Shown here one piece after another: positions 24,781 through 38,346 of a stretch of DNA of 64,000 nt. Source of the DNA: Sipunculus nudus (taxonomy: Eukaryota > Annelida > Sipuncula > Golfingiida > Sipunculidae); contig CM049314.1 in the NCBI GenBank assembly GCA_026874595.1, forward strand, positions 71,752,300 through 71,816,299, given 5' to 3'. Under the pieces are notes generated by a model. That model did not search any database and had not been told where the DNA came from. It saw only the letters and a program-made list of their open reading frames with translations. A program made the translations under genes and the position numbers. Numbering within the stretch: the stretch's first letter is position 1; every line of letters begins with the position of its first letter.

Positions 24781-27700
24781 TCGGTGAGACAGGCTTTAAC
24801 TTATTAAAATATTAAAATATATTATAAAAATATTATATTGGCTGTAGCCCACTACTTTTTTGGTTTTACAAAGCTTTATTAGTAATTAAGCCTTTGCTGT
24901 TATTTTATTATAACTTGCATTATTTGATTGATCTGTCTTGATCAAAGAAGAAAATTAAAGGATGTTTATAATGATATGTAAATTTTAAACTATTTGTCAA
25001 AATAATATAAACAGACAGCCAAAACTTAAATTTGTGAACCAATTTATTCATGAAATTATTTATTAAGAGACCACACTGATGCAATAGCATGTGCTGCATT
25101 GCATTGAACTTATGTTGAAACACTGGAAACATTTTCTAACTTGCCAAAGTGAGCAAAATAATCATAAAGGATCATGTCGTCACATTGTTTATGTTACTTT
25201 CCAAATAAAATTGTCAAAAATGCCTGCGAGATCATAACAATATTTCTACATTCGTTAATTTGCCAGGCCGGCTGTTGAGCTGTATATGAGCAGCCATTCC
25301 CTGTGTCATACCTTTACATTGATTACGCACCAGAGGAATTAGTAATAAGTTGATGTTCATTAATTCAGTCAATATTTTTAGAATGAAATGTATTCTGATA
25401 TTCTCGTTTGCCTTCACCATCCGTTTACATAATTTATTTTCAGTAACCTGCTGTTACCTGGCTTGTCTTTATAATTATGTTCACATTATGTGTTGCATAA
25501 TATAAAACATTGAAAAATATATCTATATAATCGATTAAACTCTTTAGTTACCTAGTAATTATGTGCATAATTAAATTATGTACTGCTAGAGTAAACGCCG
25601 GCGGAACTGTTTTAATAGTCCTCTGTCCGTCGTTCCTGCAAACTAAATAACGCATCAGAGGAAAATAAAATAACAGAATCAGGAAGGTTGTTCATACTCA
25701 TTGTTACTCGGAGTGGCTCCTCGCCAACTGATAATAATAACTTTTTATGGCTATATGTACTTAACATCAGTTAGAATGCTAAACATATCACAGGAACAAG
25801 CACCTGATGACACACATATATGTCCCTTTGAGTATTGTACAGAGGAAATAATTTTTGTATATCCTTGCCAAGTCTATTTCATTTCAATTTAAAGCATTTA
25901 ACATTCTCAGAACTGTATGGATGCACTTGATATCTGACATTACCCAACAAGAAGCTTTATATGCATAATATGAATTGTGTTTTAACGGTTATTTTACAAT
26001 TTAATTGCAGTAATCCAATATAAATGTATATATGCACTTATTCGTTAAATCAATTTATGCAAACCCATTCGAAACACACACCTATCACATTATGCAAACA
26101 TGATCAACGTCAAAAACTAGCTCTTCATATATGTTACGTGGATTCGCTCAATTCTAATATCAATACAAGTTGAGCCGCGTTTACCCAAAAGAGAAAAATA
26201 ATTGCCAAGATACGATGTACTTAGAGTGTTAAGTATTTCTGTTATGTGGATAGAATAATATTATTGCATTCGACGCATATTCCAGCTGCAATTGATTCAT
26301 TGAAGAAATTTTACTTTTCTCGTTAAAACAAGCATCGGGCATTTTATAAATCTCGCATTATGCCCACGAAGATTATTCCTATTCACTGCTACTTAGAGCA
26401 GTACAACAGTAACTGATGATTCTGAGATTTTACAAATAGACTGAAAAATCAGACAGTTTATTTGACAGATTGACTGAACCTACATGAAATAGTCTTTTGT
26501 TGCACATATCTCATTATTGTGAAACAAAATTTGCCAAATAGTATAACTGGTTTCATTTGAGTAAACTTGATATGTGTTTCTCCTTTCTAGGCTATTAACG
26601 AAGTATACTGATAAAATAAAAGGGGTAATCAGAATTAAATATTTGAAATGTGCACACTGTTAACAAAATGAAAAATACATACTAATTGTCAACTTGATAG
26701 TGTTAGTACAAGAATCAAGACAAAGGGAAAATTTGATTAATGTAACAGCAATAATATGTAACATTCACGATGAAGATTGGTGAAGGATAACAACAATCAC
26801 ATAGTTAACAAAATCAAATTTACATTTAGATATTCAGATGAGGTACAAAGGATTGAGTTGTATCTCAATTACCGAATATATAATTAGATGCTATCTATAA
26901 TCTTTCAGTGCAGCCAAACTGTGATGGCTTGGAATGTTGAGCGTCAAGTAAACCCTGTAACGTATTGACATATAAAAGCATGTCATTTTGACATAAAACA
27001 GGATTTCAATCTGTAAAATGTAACTTATTTACAAAAAAAGTGTGAAAGTGTCCTAAAATACCAATGAAGTGAAATATTTCAGAAATGGCTTTAATTTAAG
27101 ATTATGACTAATAATACGACATGATTCACTTGTTTCTATGACAGAGGGAAACCCTCGTAGTAAAGCACAAATTAAATAATTCTTGCATATTTTGAGAATT
27201 TAAACCAAGACTTTAAGTTTCACTCAGAAAAAAACTAGCGACAGATCCAAAGGTTCCTAAGAAGGTAGAAACTTAGGGAGCTTTTGTCCCCAAAGTATTT
27301 TAGGTAAAAGATTTATATATTCTTTTCTTTAAAGCGAGAATATACCTGTTATTTCATACCAAAATTCTTTCAAAGTTTTTGACATCTTGAAAGAAAATTC
27401 TAACACAATTCTTGCACTGAGGGCGAGTGACATCACAGCAAAACCCATCCCAAAGTAAGGAAATAAATGCACACCTGAGGGAGTATAATATTAACATCTA
27501 TTACGTTTATAAAACTATTTCTGCAAAACCAGAATTATGCAAATGGATGTTTTTTTTATTATATGAAACAATAAACTATGCAATTATATGATGTATATTA
27601 TATTAATTATTTTAAGTATTTTAGATAAATAATATTAATGAAATGTCATTTAATCTTTCTTATTGTTTAATAATAGTATTTAATTCTTTTTACGTTTCGG

Positions 27701-28400
27701 TCAATGTGTCATATAAACTGACTGATATTTCAGGAAAATTGGAAAGATGCCTGAAAACGTGATACTAATAAATGCCTAATTTAATCAAGATAAAGGTATA
27801 CATATATATATATATGTGTGTGTATATGTTATCTAGATGTGTATAAGTTTTCTAGTTTCACCTTTTCATATTTGTCAGCTGGATAAATGTGACTGATTTT
27901 GGAATTTGGGGGCTAGGTAAGTGTAACTGATGTGATATTTCATTTACAAATGAACTTTATCATTATGCAATGATTGTTCTGTTGTTCTGTTGTACGGGTG
28001 ATCATAGATACACATCACTCAGTTCGAGTACGGGGACAATTAACGTGTACCGTCATGCGTGCATGGGTCCACTGAGCCTTATGTTATGATAAATTGAGTG
28101 ATTATGCGGGAGATGAAGCGCCTAAATGTCGTTCAAAGGGTTTTTTTAACCATCTGAGGGCAATTTAGTTTCTAAAACCGCCCTTCAGTTTTCCTATATT
28201 AACTTTCGTCTTGGGAGGTCTGGTTTTTCTGTTTGGAGTGACCTTAAGTAAGTTCTGGTTAAATCTAGACATGTTTGCAAAGAAACAATAATGCTAAGGT
28301 TGTCTACTGGACATTGCTGGCGATTATGTGACGTACACATCTTGCTACTAAATGAACACCCCGGGCTGTTTTTATTAATCCTATTCCCTTGGTCATATTA

Positions 28401-28432
<32 letters not shown>

Positions 28433-30330
28433 TAATAATAATAATAATCATTATAATAATAATATTAATTATCGTAAACATAATCATAATCATTAATTTG
28501 ATTTGAATGGTATTTGTGTAGCTCTAAATCTCCGGTAATTAAACAGAGCGTTAACACAGTGGAAACAAAACACATACAGAGTAAACTCCTTTCGATATTC
28601 TCTTGAATCCCGTAATGTGTTTAGTTACTCTTTCTCCCTATCTGCCTCTTGTATATTTAGTTTACTTCTTGAAAACCGGTGCCTGAACCAGGATATTTTA
28701 ATGTGATTGAAGGTCCAAACCTTTTAATTTTGCTAACAGATCAACGAGAGAAAATAGGAACGAAATACTAGTATTCTCATTTCGGTCATCATTTTTAGAT
28801 TGAAAACTTCAGGTGCCGGTGCACATCTGTGTAATTTTATTTTATAATCGATTCAATCGTTGAAGATTCCTCCGAACTTGTATTTCTTACAATGCCAACA
28901 TAAATATTTTATTCATCACAAGCTCTATTTTATTTTTCAAATGTGACATATTCCATAGGTCATGTTACAATCTTATCTTAAAATGCCTATGCATATAGAA
29001 TGATTTGTGACGTTAATGTATGCACCCGACTCAAAACGCAATAACTATTTTAAAGACCTGTACGTCATCGAAACCCAGTTTTTCATATAGGTTAGGCAAA
29101 TGTAATCTACCTCAAATTATTTATAATTATTGCTTATTTTAAAGGGTTCATCCAGCAAACTGCTCACAAGCGCTTGTGCAAAAAAAATTGTGATAGTAAT
29201 TGTTAAAGCGATAAATGTTCATTTATGCAATTCCAAGATTAAAACGATTAAAATATGACTAAATGGTAATAAAATAATCAGTCAAGTAAGTTTAGAAACA
29301 AATATGCATTTATTGACTTTGGATCCTTATCACTCTTAATGTTTTAAATTTACAGGTCATAAAAAGGTATGTCTTCGGTCCATTTTTTAACAGTTCAGGT
29401 ATAGAGGTGTCTCGTAAATCATCTTGTAAGCTGATCCATAACACAGGCGCCACACGGGAAAATGATCTCCCTCAGCAGGTTTTTAGATTAGATAAAGGGA
29501 AAATTGGTAGATTTCTTCCCAAGACCTGGGGTCCTAGTTGGCTTGCATGGTGTGAGATCAGACAGATAAGCCGGTCCTAGGTCATGTAGAGCTTTATATA
29601 CATCCTCGACTAGTTCCTGATATATGCTACCAAGTGCTGATCAGATTTGTCATAGCATGTTTGCACAAGAGAAAAAAAAAACCTTTCAGGATTTGACACA
29701 TGGAGTGTTAAGTTGTTATAAGTTACACGGATAGAATTATATCCGTTGCATTTGACCAGTGGTTCATCTTCAGTTGATTCATTCTCGTTAAAAAAGAGTC
29801 ACACATTTTTTGAGTCTCCGTTAATCCCCCCAAAGTTGTATAATGTTTAAAAAAATTAGAATATTATGGGAATAATAGTTATTCGTACTCATGTTACCTC
29901 AGGTGGTGCCCTACTAAATGATAATATAACCCTAAACAAGTCAGAAAAAAGTCACCAGTATAGTAACACAATGCAAGTCACTTGAAAATACCCTTATTTA
30001 AATGCACCTGATAGATTCTATAATACATATCTTGGATTTCAATCTTTTGAGACTGTCAGTTTCCTTGTGCAGTGATAAAACCAGCCGATATGGAAACAGT
30101 ACATGATAAGACATTCCGCCGATCCATAGCACCTTTGATACCAGGTTCAGTATGCGCAGAGTAACATATTAATGGGTAACAAAGAAAGGCAAAGCCAACT
30201 GTTCTGTATTCAAAATCTCACCTTAGCAGGCCATGTAAGCAACGAAGATATCACAATAGACAAGCCAGGACTACGGTTATAAGGAAAGCTTTCAGCAAGG
30301 TACTATCTTCACTTGATACGTGGTATTTTA
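24781..30330. other. Intergenic part of unit 2
   Basis: AT-rich, no gene recognised. It matches 10340-15676. It includes an AAT run (28400-28450) and a 232-bp segment absent from unit 1 (26737-26968). Confidence 0.5.
26737..26968. mobile_element. 232-bp segment present only in unit 2, possible small insertion
   Basis: Unit 1 is continuous across this point (TTGATATAAAAGC near 12327). In unit 2 the extra segment is preceded by TTGA (26733-26736) and ends in TTGA (26965-26968), so a 4-bp target duplication is possible. No terminal inverted repeat or tRNA-like box was recognised. A precise loss from unit 1 is the alternative. Confidence 0.4.
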
Positions 30331-30411
30331 TTCTGATATTAAATAGTCTGTCATCATCTCAATAACAGCATTTGGGAAATCTCTACCACATGTGATATTC
30401 TATTCGGATAT

Positions 30412-31902
30412 TTAAGTGTTTGACATCATCTCAGCGACAGCATTTGCAAATTCTCTCCCGATTGTGGCGTCTCCCAAGTAAAGACTCGGAATTACACAAT
30501 GCGCCTCCAACAGGTACATATTATTTTCCTCGTATTCTATGATGTCAATTCGTGCATACAGGCTTTTACAAGGTATTTCTTGAAAGGTGCGGTCAGCCAT
30601 TTGACGAACAGACTTAGGAGGAGACCTTCTAACAAGTTTAAAGTGTACCGAATTAAAGTTGGAATCTCTGTCTGGGATTCTTTCGTCAGTGGTAACGTAT
30701 TTTCCGAGAAAATAAATGATACCCCATTCACCGTTGTTTCCTCTACGAATTGCCTGCTGAACTATCATATCCATCTTTTTTTAAATTCTTGAGAAATCCT
30801 CCTGAAATGCTTTGGCTTCCGGAAGAGACAAAATTCGATGAACGTTGCAGCCACAACAACCTATCGCCGGCTTAACGAACATCTCCTTCCAGTTATTTTG
30901 GAACATTACCACTGAGAGATCAGGGACTGAGTCAGTCGATTTGAAAATCAATGTCCCCAGAATTGAAATCCCTTTAGATTTGAGTTCAAGCAGGTAACGT
31001 TTGTGAATGCTCCATATGTTGAGCTTCCTGCTGTTAGCCAATCGGGCACCAGAGCGTTCTACATCTTCCAGGAACTGCATGAATCTGTCAAAGTCTTCAT
31101 GACAAACCCACACCATAAGAGAGAGCACCAGATCATATTTTCCCCTGAATGAAAACAAAAATTTATTTAAAAATTCAGGAATACGTTTCAATCATATTTA
31201 AGACCATCTGCAGAGAATGAGTCTGACGTGGAAGCCCTTTCGTTATTTTCCTACCACAAGACACCTTTTAAGTCTATAAACAGGGTAGTAAAGCTTTGAT
31301 ATTTGTCTTTATTTGAACTACAAAAGCATATTCTGATAATTAATTACAAGAAATATTGCATACTAAAAGGAGCCCTATTCCTTGTATATGTCACGAAATA
31401 TAGCTGTGGAAACTTATATCCAATAATAAGGTTCAGATGTGCATCCACTGCCATCATTATTTTCCCAAGATATCAAACAGTCACATTTAGCTTGGACTGC
31501 TTAGGACGTCAGTTAACATAATTGAAAATATAGCTTGCTTTAAATGATTTATCATTTAGACTGTTTTTCATGGTTTCTATACATGCGAGTAGCAAAAAAT
31601 AGTCTCTGATAAAAATGAAACATCAATATGAATTTAAGAAGTTTTTACGAGGATTTGTTTTTTTCATTTCCCCCATCCTTAAGCTGAGATTTGGCCGAAA
31701 ATATTCCTCTCTGATGTCTGAATACCTGAGTCACGTCCTACAGGCTACAAAATTATTCTTACCAATCGACGTCGCCTGATGCCCTTTGGATATAATCCAC
31801 AGAGATTCCATTGGCTTCTAGTACCTCTACTGGTGAGAGATTATTTGGATCGTCGTATTCTTCGAATCGATTGGTAAAAGGCCCGGGAACGGCGATCCTT
31901 AA
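30412..31902 (-). pseudogene. ATP-grasp ligase-like gene, copy 2 (premature stop)
   Basis: Exons 31902-31763 (140 bp) and 31144-30412 (733 bp), with the same splice sites and layout as the other copies. The reading frame is full length except for a stop at 30783-30781. There, codon 168 (counting from the Leu that opens the first visible exon), TTG in the intact copy, is TAA. This removes the VQQAI strand, the R-x-D pair and the LLEAH metal-site region, so no active ligase is expected. It lacks the 1-base deletion of copy 1, so the two young copies died independently. It shares the IGCCGC glycine loop with copy 1. Confidence 0.75.
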
Positions 31903-33161
31903 CTTATATGAATAATGCGAAAGAAGAATCAATAATATTAAGACAATTTCAAACTGCGTCTATAAACTAGTGGAATTATGATGGGTTTTAAGATGATGCA
32001 AGAGAGCACACAGAGAACATATAGCTGGACAAACTGTCACGTTTTAGCCATCTACACGAATTCCGTCAAGGAAACTTGAATATTGGGTGATTGTATGAGT
32101 AGCATTTCTTCTTGGAATTTAAATATTCCTGCATTTCTGGTGGCTCAAGCGAGGCTGATCTATAAAGATTAATTTTGCTATAAACTAGTTGGATTTATAT
32201 CTGCAAATTGCAAGATTTTCTCAGCATTTGTGAACTTCAGCAGCTAGAGGGTTATTCTTGGACAGGAATACTTCCCTGGATTCTATCAGAGCTACCACAT
32301 ATTACGATCTCAATGGATGTAACTTGCAAATGAATATATCTGGTTAGACTGCTGGTTGATAGCTTGTTTTCGCCTCATTAATATCATTAGAAACTTGTAA
32401 GAAACTACTCATTAGTAGCCTTCCAACGTTATTGGGTAGGGTAAAAGAACTCTCACCAACCTACTATTGATAAAATTGATAACTTGATCGACTTTAACTA
32501 ACCCTTTCCTTGTTAAACATGGTCGCTACACATCTTTGAGAGTCCATGGTCTGTCACATTGTATCACGCTATTAGCACCGGCAACAAAATGGGTTGAGAA
32601 AGTAGTATGGTATCAATGACGCTCATGTTTATGTATTCCATGTTTTTTGGCAACTTCCGAATGTGACTTTATTGCTTTACTTTGCAACAAGGAACATAAC
32701 ATTGATCATGTTGTGATTTGAATGTTATTTGCAAGGTGATTAGACTCCTAGGCTTATATTATCTGACACATTTAGTTCACTCCATAAAAACCGGTGACAC
32801 GTGCATGGAAATTGGATATTTTTATACGTTTAGTAATGTCCAAACTCTTAATTATGGTTACATACAGACGAAAGTAATAAGGAAAAAATACTAGTATTAA
32901 GTCATTTCAGTTTAAACTGATACGTTAGCCGGTGCACTTTCAGGTACGCTTTTTTCTGGAGGCTTCATAATCTCAAATCGTAAACGTTATACCTTGAAAT
33001 TCATTCCTTTAAATACAAGATAATTCTTAAGTTGTTTTAGGAACCCGAAATCCGGTCACAATAAGACCGCCTTGAATGAGGCCGGGCTGTGTAATGTAAA
33101 GATTCATAAAACTAGTGGTCGAAATTGGTTGTAAAATCATGTTTGTTGTTTGAAAGAAAAA
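31903..33161. other. 5' side of ATP-grasp copy 2
   Basis: Near-identical to 17251-18519. The upstream coding exon is not identified. Confidence 0.4.
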
Positions 33162-33508
33162 GGTGATAGATAATTGATAGATATATTATGTAACTTTTAT
33201 ATGCCAACGTGCTGTATAAATGTGTTTTAAAATGTTATAACGATAATCATAGACGCGCTGAGGTTCATCTTCGTTCTGTATATTGACACCAGTGTCACAC
33301 CACTAAAGATGTGAACGACCAGGTTCTTTTAAATGTCAAGCAAACTGGCTGAATTTAATATATACATACATACACTACTAAAGATGAACAAGACATTAGT
33401 CAACAAACGAATCAATATATGAAAAAAAAAATACTCTGACATTTCTCGAGAGAGGCGCTTAAAACAGAAAAGCAATGATGATCACAAGCATCCGGTAATT
33501 AACACAAG
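33162..33508. other. 347-bp segment present only in unit 2
   Basis: Unit 1 goes directly from GAAAGAAAAA to an A-run and ATCACGTAGTCC (18500-18530). Unit 2 carries 347 extra bases between the same A-rich flanks. A-rich flanks fit either deletion between A-runs in unit 1 or an insertion in unit 2. No coding or transposon ends were recognised. Confidence 0.5.
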
Positions 33509-36500
33509 AAAAAAATCACGTAGTCCGTTAATTACACTTCACAGGGCAGTCCTCTGTTTACGCTGCTCCTGACCACATGATAATGGCTCACACGTGACAT
33601 CTGAATATTTAGTCATTCACAGCACCGTTTGCTCTCGGTTTGTGCGCAATACTATCAGACCACTTTAAGATACAAGGGGCTCCAACCACCAACAATTCCA
33701 CTGGAGTACTGGTTGCCTATCGATTCTCGACGCAGCACTAACTGATTAGCGCACAGCCTTTTCTATCTGGACTTTAGAATCAATGTCTTTCACAGGTGAT
33801 ATCTGTTGGAATCATCCAGCCTTAGGTTACCGAATATATTTCCACACAATGATTTCAGGTACCTCTACAGTTTTGCGTGTAAATAATGTCAAAGTCCTGT
33901 TCTTGGAAGCGCTTACAATAGATACATATCGCCAGATTACTAGTCCGTTGGCAAATGCGATATCCGCGTTAAAGTTCGTGAAAAACTTATCAGCGGGGCC
34001 TTCCTCATACGGCTCTAGGACAGCTGTCCAGACTCTGGTGAACGCAGACTTGCCCTTAGACTTTATACATTGTCAGACTACACAATACTGGAGCGCTGAT
34101 CAGGCAATTGTAGCGGATGATTCTTCCCAATCACTGCTTATATGTATATGCTTCCTGAATTCACAAGTCCTGGCAGACGTCTAGCCAACATCACTTTCTA
34201 ATATGCTAACCGTCGTCAATTACATGAATTTAAAGATGGATACGCCTCCAGAGATAAAACCCTGAGAAAAAAAAACTAAACAGTGCTCGGCAAAGAAAGT
34301 TACTATAGAGATCACAAACAGTGACTGTTCCAACGGAATTTAACTGCACCGAGATTTACATCAAACGAGACAGGTGTGCTCTCTTACTTAAATTCTCACG
34401 CTAAAAATCGAAACATGATAGTCCATTTTAATGTTCAATAAATTATCAAAACTATCATCTGGTTATACTCCATACTTGTACATGCAATACAATAACAAAG
34501 TAACAATTCTCTTGTGACATCACTCCCCCCGCCCCTTTAAAAAGAAAATAAATAGTATCTTCTCGATATGCAGAATCAATCCATTACATGTTTTGTAAAG
34601 ACATTATACAATAACAATCTATTACAAGTAATGTGAAAACATTTTACAACTGATATCAATATGCACTGTCTGTCTTAACAAATACCGCAATATCCAATCA
34701 AGTTCAACACTCTGATAATCTACTTTAAAAGTCTGGCCCATAATTCAACTTGCCAGAGACAGCCTGTATCTTAAATCTTAACTCTTGTAATACTTAAGAC
34801 CATCTCATTATTCTCTTGTTTACGCACTTAGCTTTGCAAATACACTTGAGAGGTTTGTGGTGTGTTTGAATCGTGAAAGGTCTACATTACAAGTACATGT
34901 CGAATTTCAGAACTACCCAAAAATTGCCAAACTCTCCCTCTCAATGTTAGAGTAATTTATTAACCTATTAAAATAATTAACTTCTCTAGCAAGTAATTTC
35001 ATGCCTGCATAAGCTACCAGATGCACCATTCCATCGTGTTCCCGCATAAGGATACTTCCAATTCCGACATCCGACGAGTCGAACTTCAGTTAGAACTGCT
35101 TACTGAAATCTAGGAGTCTAAAAAAGGGGGGGGGCGGTCAGCAAGCTTAGCTTTAAGTCAGCTTTTCTCATTCTCAAAGACCGCTTTGCGATCCAATTTG
35201 TTAGGCTGTCCATTCCGCGTAAGGTCCTTAAACGGAATTAATATCTCAGGATAGTTCGGCACTAATTTGTGACAATAACCGGTATGGTCTAGAAAGGCCC
35301 GCAAAGCTTTCTTTGTTTTCGGTCTTTCTCTGCTCTAGGATTTCTTAAAGAGCGGCGGGTTTGTTGCCAAGTATCCGGTGCCAACAAGGTGGCCAAAAAT
35401 TTCTAGAATGCGACAAACTACAAATGTGTTTGATGGTTGGCGCAATTAAGTCTAGCTAGCACTTCTCTTAGCTTTCTTACAGGCTCGTCCCACATTTTCA
35501 CGTGTACCAACATGTCTTCTTTTTTCCATATCACGTTCTACATGTCGCTAAACAACTTCCGTATTATCCGTGTAAATACTGCCCCTACCGCCACTCATCC
35601 GAATGCCATTACCCTGAACTCGTAATGTAAGTCTGGTGTTACGAATATCCGTTTGTCTCTAATTTCCTCGGACAACGGAATCTGCAAGTTGCATTCGTCA
35701 GATCGATCTTCGTAAGGAATCGGCTTTTGGCTACATCCGTTAATAGTATTTTCTGCTCCTGCACTGGTTCTGATTCAAATACGACCGACTTGTTCAACTT
35801 ATGGTAATCGATCACGAATATGATCATTCCCCCTGGTTTACCCATCAGAATAAAAGGTGTGGCAAATCTCGACTCGGACTTATCAATTATGTCAATCTCT
35901 AACATCTCGTTGATTTCCGATCGCATCGTCTCCCTCAACTCAAAAGGAACACAATACAGTTTCAATTTCACGGGTGTATCGGACGTGAGTCGAATATAAC
36001 ATTGGATAAAATTGGTGAGTTTGGGGACATCTGTGAATACTTCCCCATACTGGTTCAACAAATCGTGCATCTCGCGCCGTTGTCGCTTGCCTAGCTCCGC
36101 ATAAACCTGTAAGTCACGTTCACTTTGCCTGCGCACCGATGATGGTTACAACATGGGGGAGGTTTCATCTTCTCTCCGGAGGTTTAGTTCTCCGACCAAG
36201 GGAGATTTGGTTTCACAATCCGGTCATCCGGTTCTTGTATGTGGCCCATCTTCATAACATCAGCTCGTAAAGACTAGGGTACCACGATACTTGGTCCATC
36301 CGGATCACCGTGTTTATCTCGCGCAATTCGGATAAAGAAATCATCCTTTACCCGGAGAGCACTATCACTTCCTAGAGTAAACTTAGCAAGCTTCAGTACA
36401 GAGCTAACGATTGATTTTCTTCCTGCGCCATCAAAAGTTCGGCCGGACTTACATCAGCGACTGGACTAGCTACATGTAAACTTCGCTTTGGCCTATTTTG

Positions 36501-38027
36501 CTGACGTGTAGCCGCCGGTGGTGACTCAACATTGTCACGCACTCTATCTGAATTCCTGTCAGAAATCCAAGTAGAATTCGGATCGTTCGGATGCCGCACT
36601 CCTAATACGTTTTCTAGCACTAAGTCGCAAACGGCATCTCCGACTACCACCGCTGATAGTTCCAACATAATATGGACAATCTACACTAATCATCGTCGTA
36701 GGAACACGTTTAACTGATCCGTCCATGAACCGACACTAGACGATGTGTCCAGTGAACTGGTCCGGATCCACCTATGGTTCACGTACTCCTGCTGAAGAGC
36801 AACCGGAATCGCGTAACACCTTGGTTGCCTTGACCACTAACCACTCACAAATAGGTGACGAGCTACCACAAAGCAGTTTATCCGAATGACTGACCCTGTT
36901 TATCCGAATACGGATTAACGGAATCGAGTGTTTCTGACTCGGATTCCGTAACAACCTTTGACATCAGCTAGGGCTTACGCTATTCGGTTTAGCAACGGCA
37001 TTGACCTTGGCCCAGACCTGACACTGGTCTGTTTACATTCACGCGCCTTATGCCACAGACCTTTACAAATGAAGCAACATAAGCCTCTCGATGGCTTAAC
37101 TGAATGTTCACGTGATCATCGATGTACGTCGATTTACTCGGATGAGTTAATTGCTGTCCTGCTCGGGAAGCACTTCTACGGGAACTAGCCTTAAAACTGT
37201 GCAAGCCGTGGGCCTCCTTATAACTCTCGGCCATCTCCGCCATGCTATTTATCTCCCGACACTGTCTCTCTTAAAAAAAATACATAGAGATCCTTGCTGC
37301 AACAGTTCAATACTGTTCGCGCAACAGAAAGTTAACTAATAGGTAGGAGTCAGCGGCTATGTTCGCAATCTCGATCAAGTGATCAAGGTATCCACTAAGC
37401 CGTACCGCAAACTGATTGGGTGTTTCGCCGCGCTCTGGCCTACAAGTACGCAACTTGTTACGATAACCCTCCTCAGTCATCTGGTAACGTTTAAAAGAGG
37501 TAACTTTAGCTTATCAAAGTCCCTGGCATTGCTTACTGCTAACTGCACGTAAGTATCAGGTGCCTTACAACTCAACAATCGACTTAAGTACAATGCCGAA
37601 CTATCGTGGTTCTGACACAGCGCTAAACATTCAAACCGCTCCAGGAATGCGTATAGCTTATATTGCTGCTCGTCAAACCGAGGGAGCTTTAGTTTTGGGA
37701 CCGATTCTCTACTTCTCATCTGTTAACTATCATCTTAATCACCGCTGAATGCTAATTTCGATTTCAGCATTTCTCTCTCCTGAGCTTCCGGAGGTTTACA
37801 TTATATTCGCTCATGCTCTATCACTCGTAGTCTAGCCCTCAGCATCTTCCCACTGCTTGGATTCACACGCTTGTTAACAGACTTTTGTAGAGCTTCTTCC
37901 TTATACGCTTACGTCTGTCCACATTCAATAATGGACTTCAAAGACTCCATGATAACGGCTCAACTGACCGACAATGCCAGTAAACTGTGTAATCTACACA
38001 GAAATCCGAGAACGTAAACAGTAAACG
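33509..38027 (-). mobile_element. Decayed Ty3-like LTR retroelement, unit 2
   Basis: Copy of 18520-23033. Polypurine tract at 34540-34523 with LTR start TG at 34522, RT piece 36136-35639 (slightly longer open than in unit 1), protease D-S-G near 36800, CCHC knuckle 37076-37035, gag 37719-37340 with a frameshift near 37490. Its 5' flank continues without the deletion seen in unit 1, but still no 5' LTR is recognisable. Confidence 0.8.
35639..36136 (-). pseudogene. Ty3-like reverse transcriptase fragment, unit 2
   Basis: 165 codons open, including an upstream KRQRREMHDLLNQYGEVF segment (the connector before RT) and the ATPFILMGKPGG, DYHKLNK and LTKIDLT blocks. It ends at the same stop as the unit-1 copy, showing that the stop predates the duplication. 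Confidence 0.75.
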
Positions 38028-38346
38028 CTGACAAAGTGAACCACTGATCCTTACAATCACACGCGTGTTGCACCGAAAATTAAAAGACGCACGGATGGAC
38101 GGATAAATATGAAGGGTGCGATATTAAAGTCTGAGTACACTAATTAAAAGCAAACCTGTCGGGTGACCTAGCTCAAAAAATCATCACAACCCAAAGTAAT
38201 TAGATTAAACCAAAGAGCTCTAGCTGTCGAATCCCTACTCTGAGTAATTATCAAACAAATTACAGTGGTTTACCATATCACTGAATAACTATTAAGCATA
38301 TAACAAAAGTTTACCATATCAAAGTATTAACCTGCATTACCTGAAC

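Noticed and set aside
38028-38345. 5' LTR of the Ty3-like element
   Set aside because: No visible similarity to the presumed 3' LTR at 33509-34522, and no convincing primer-binding site.
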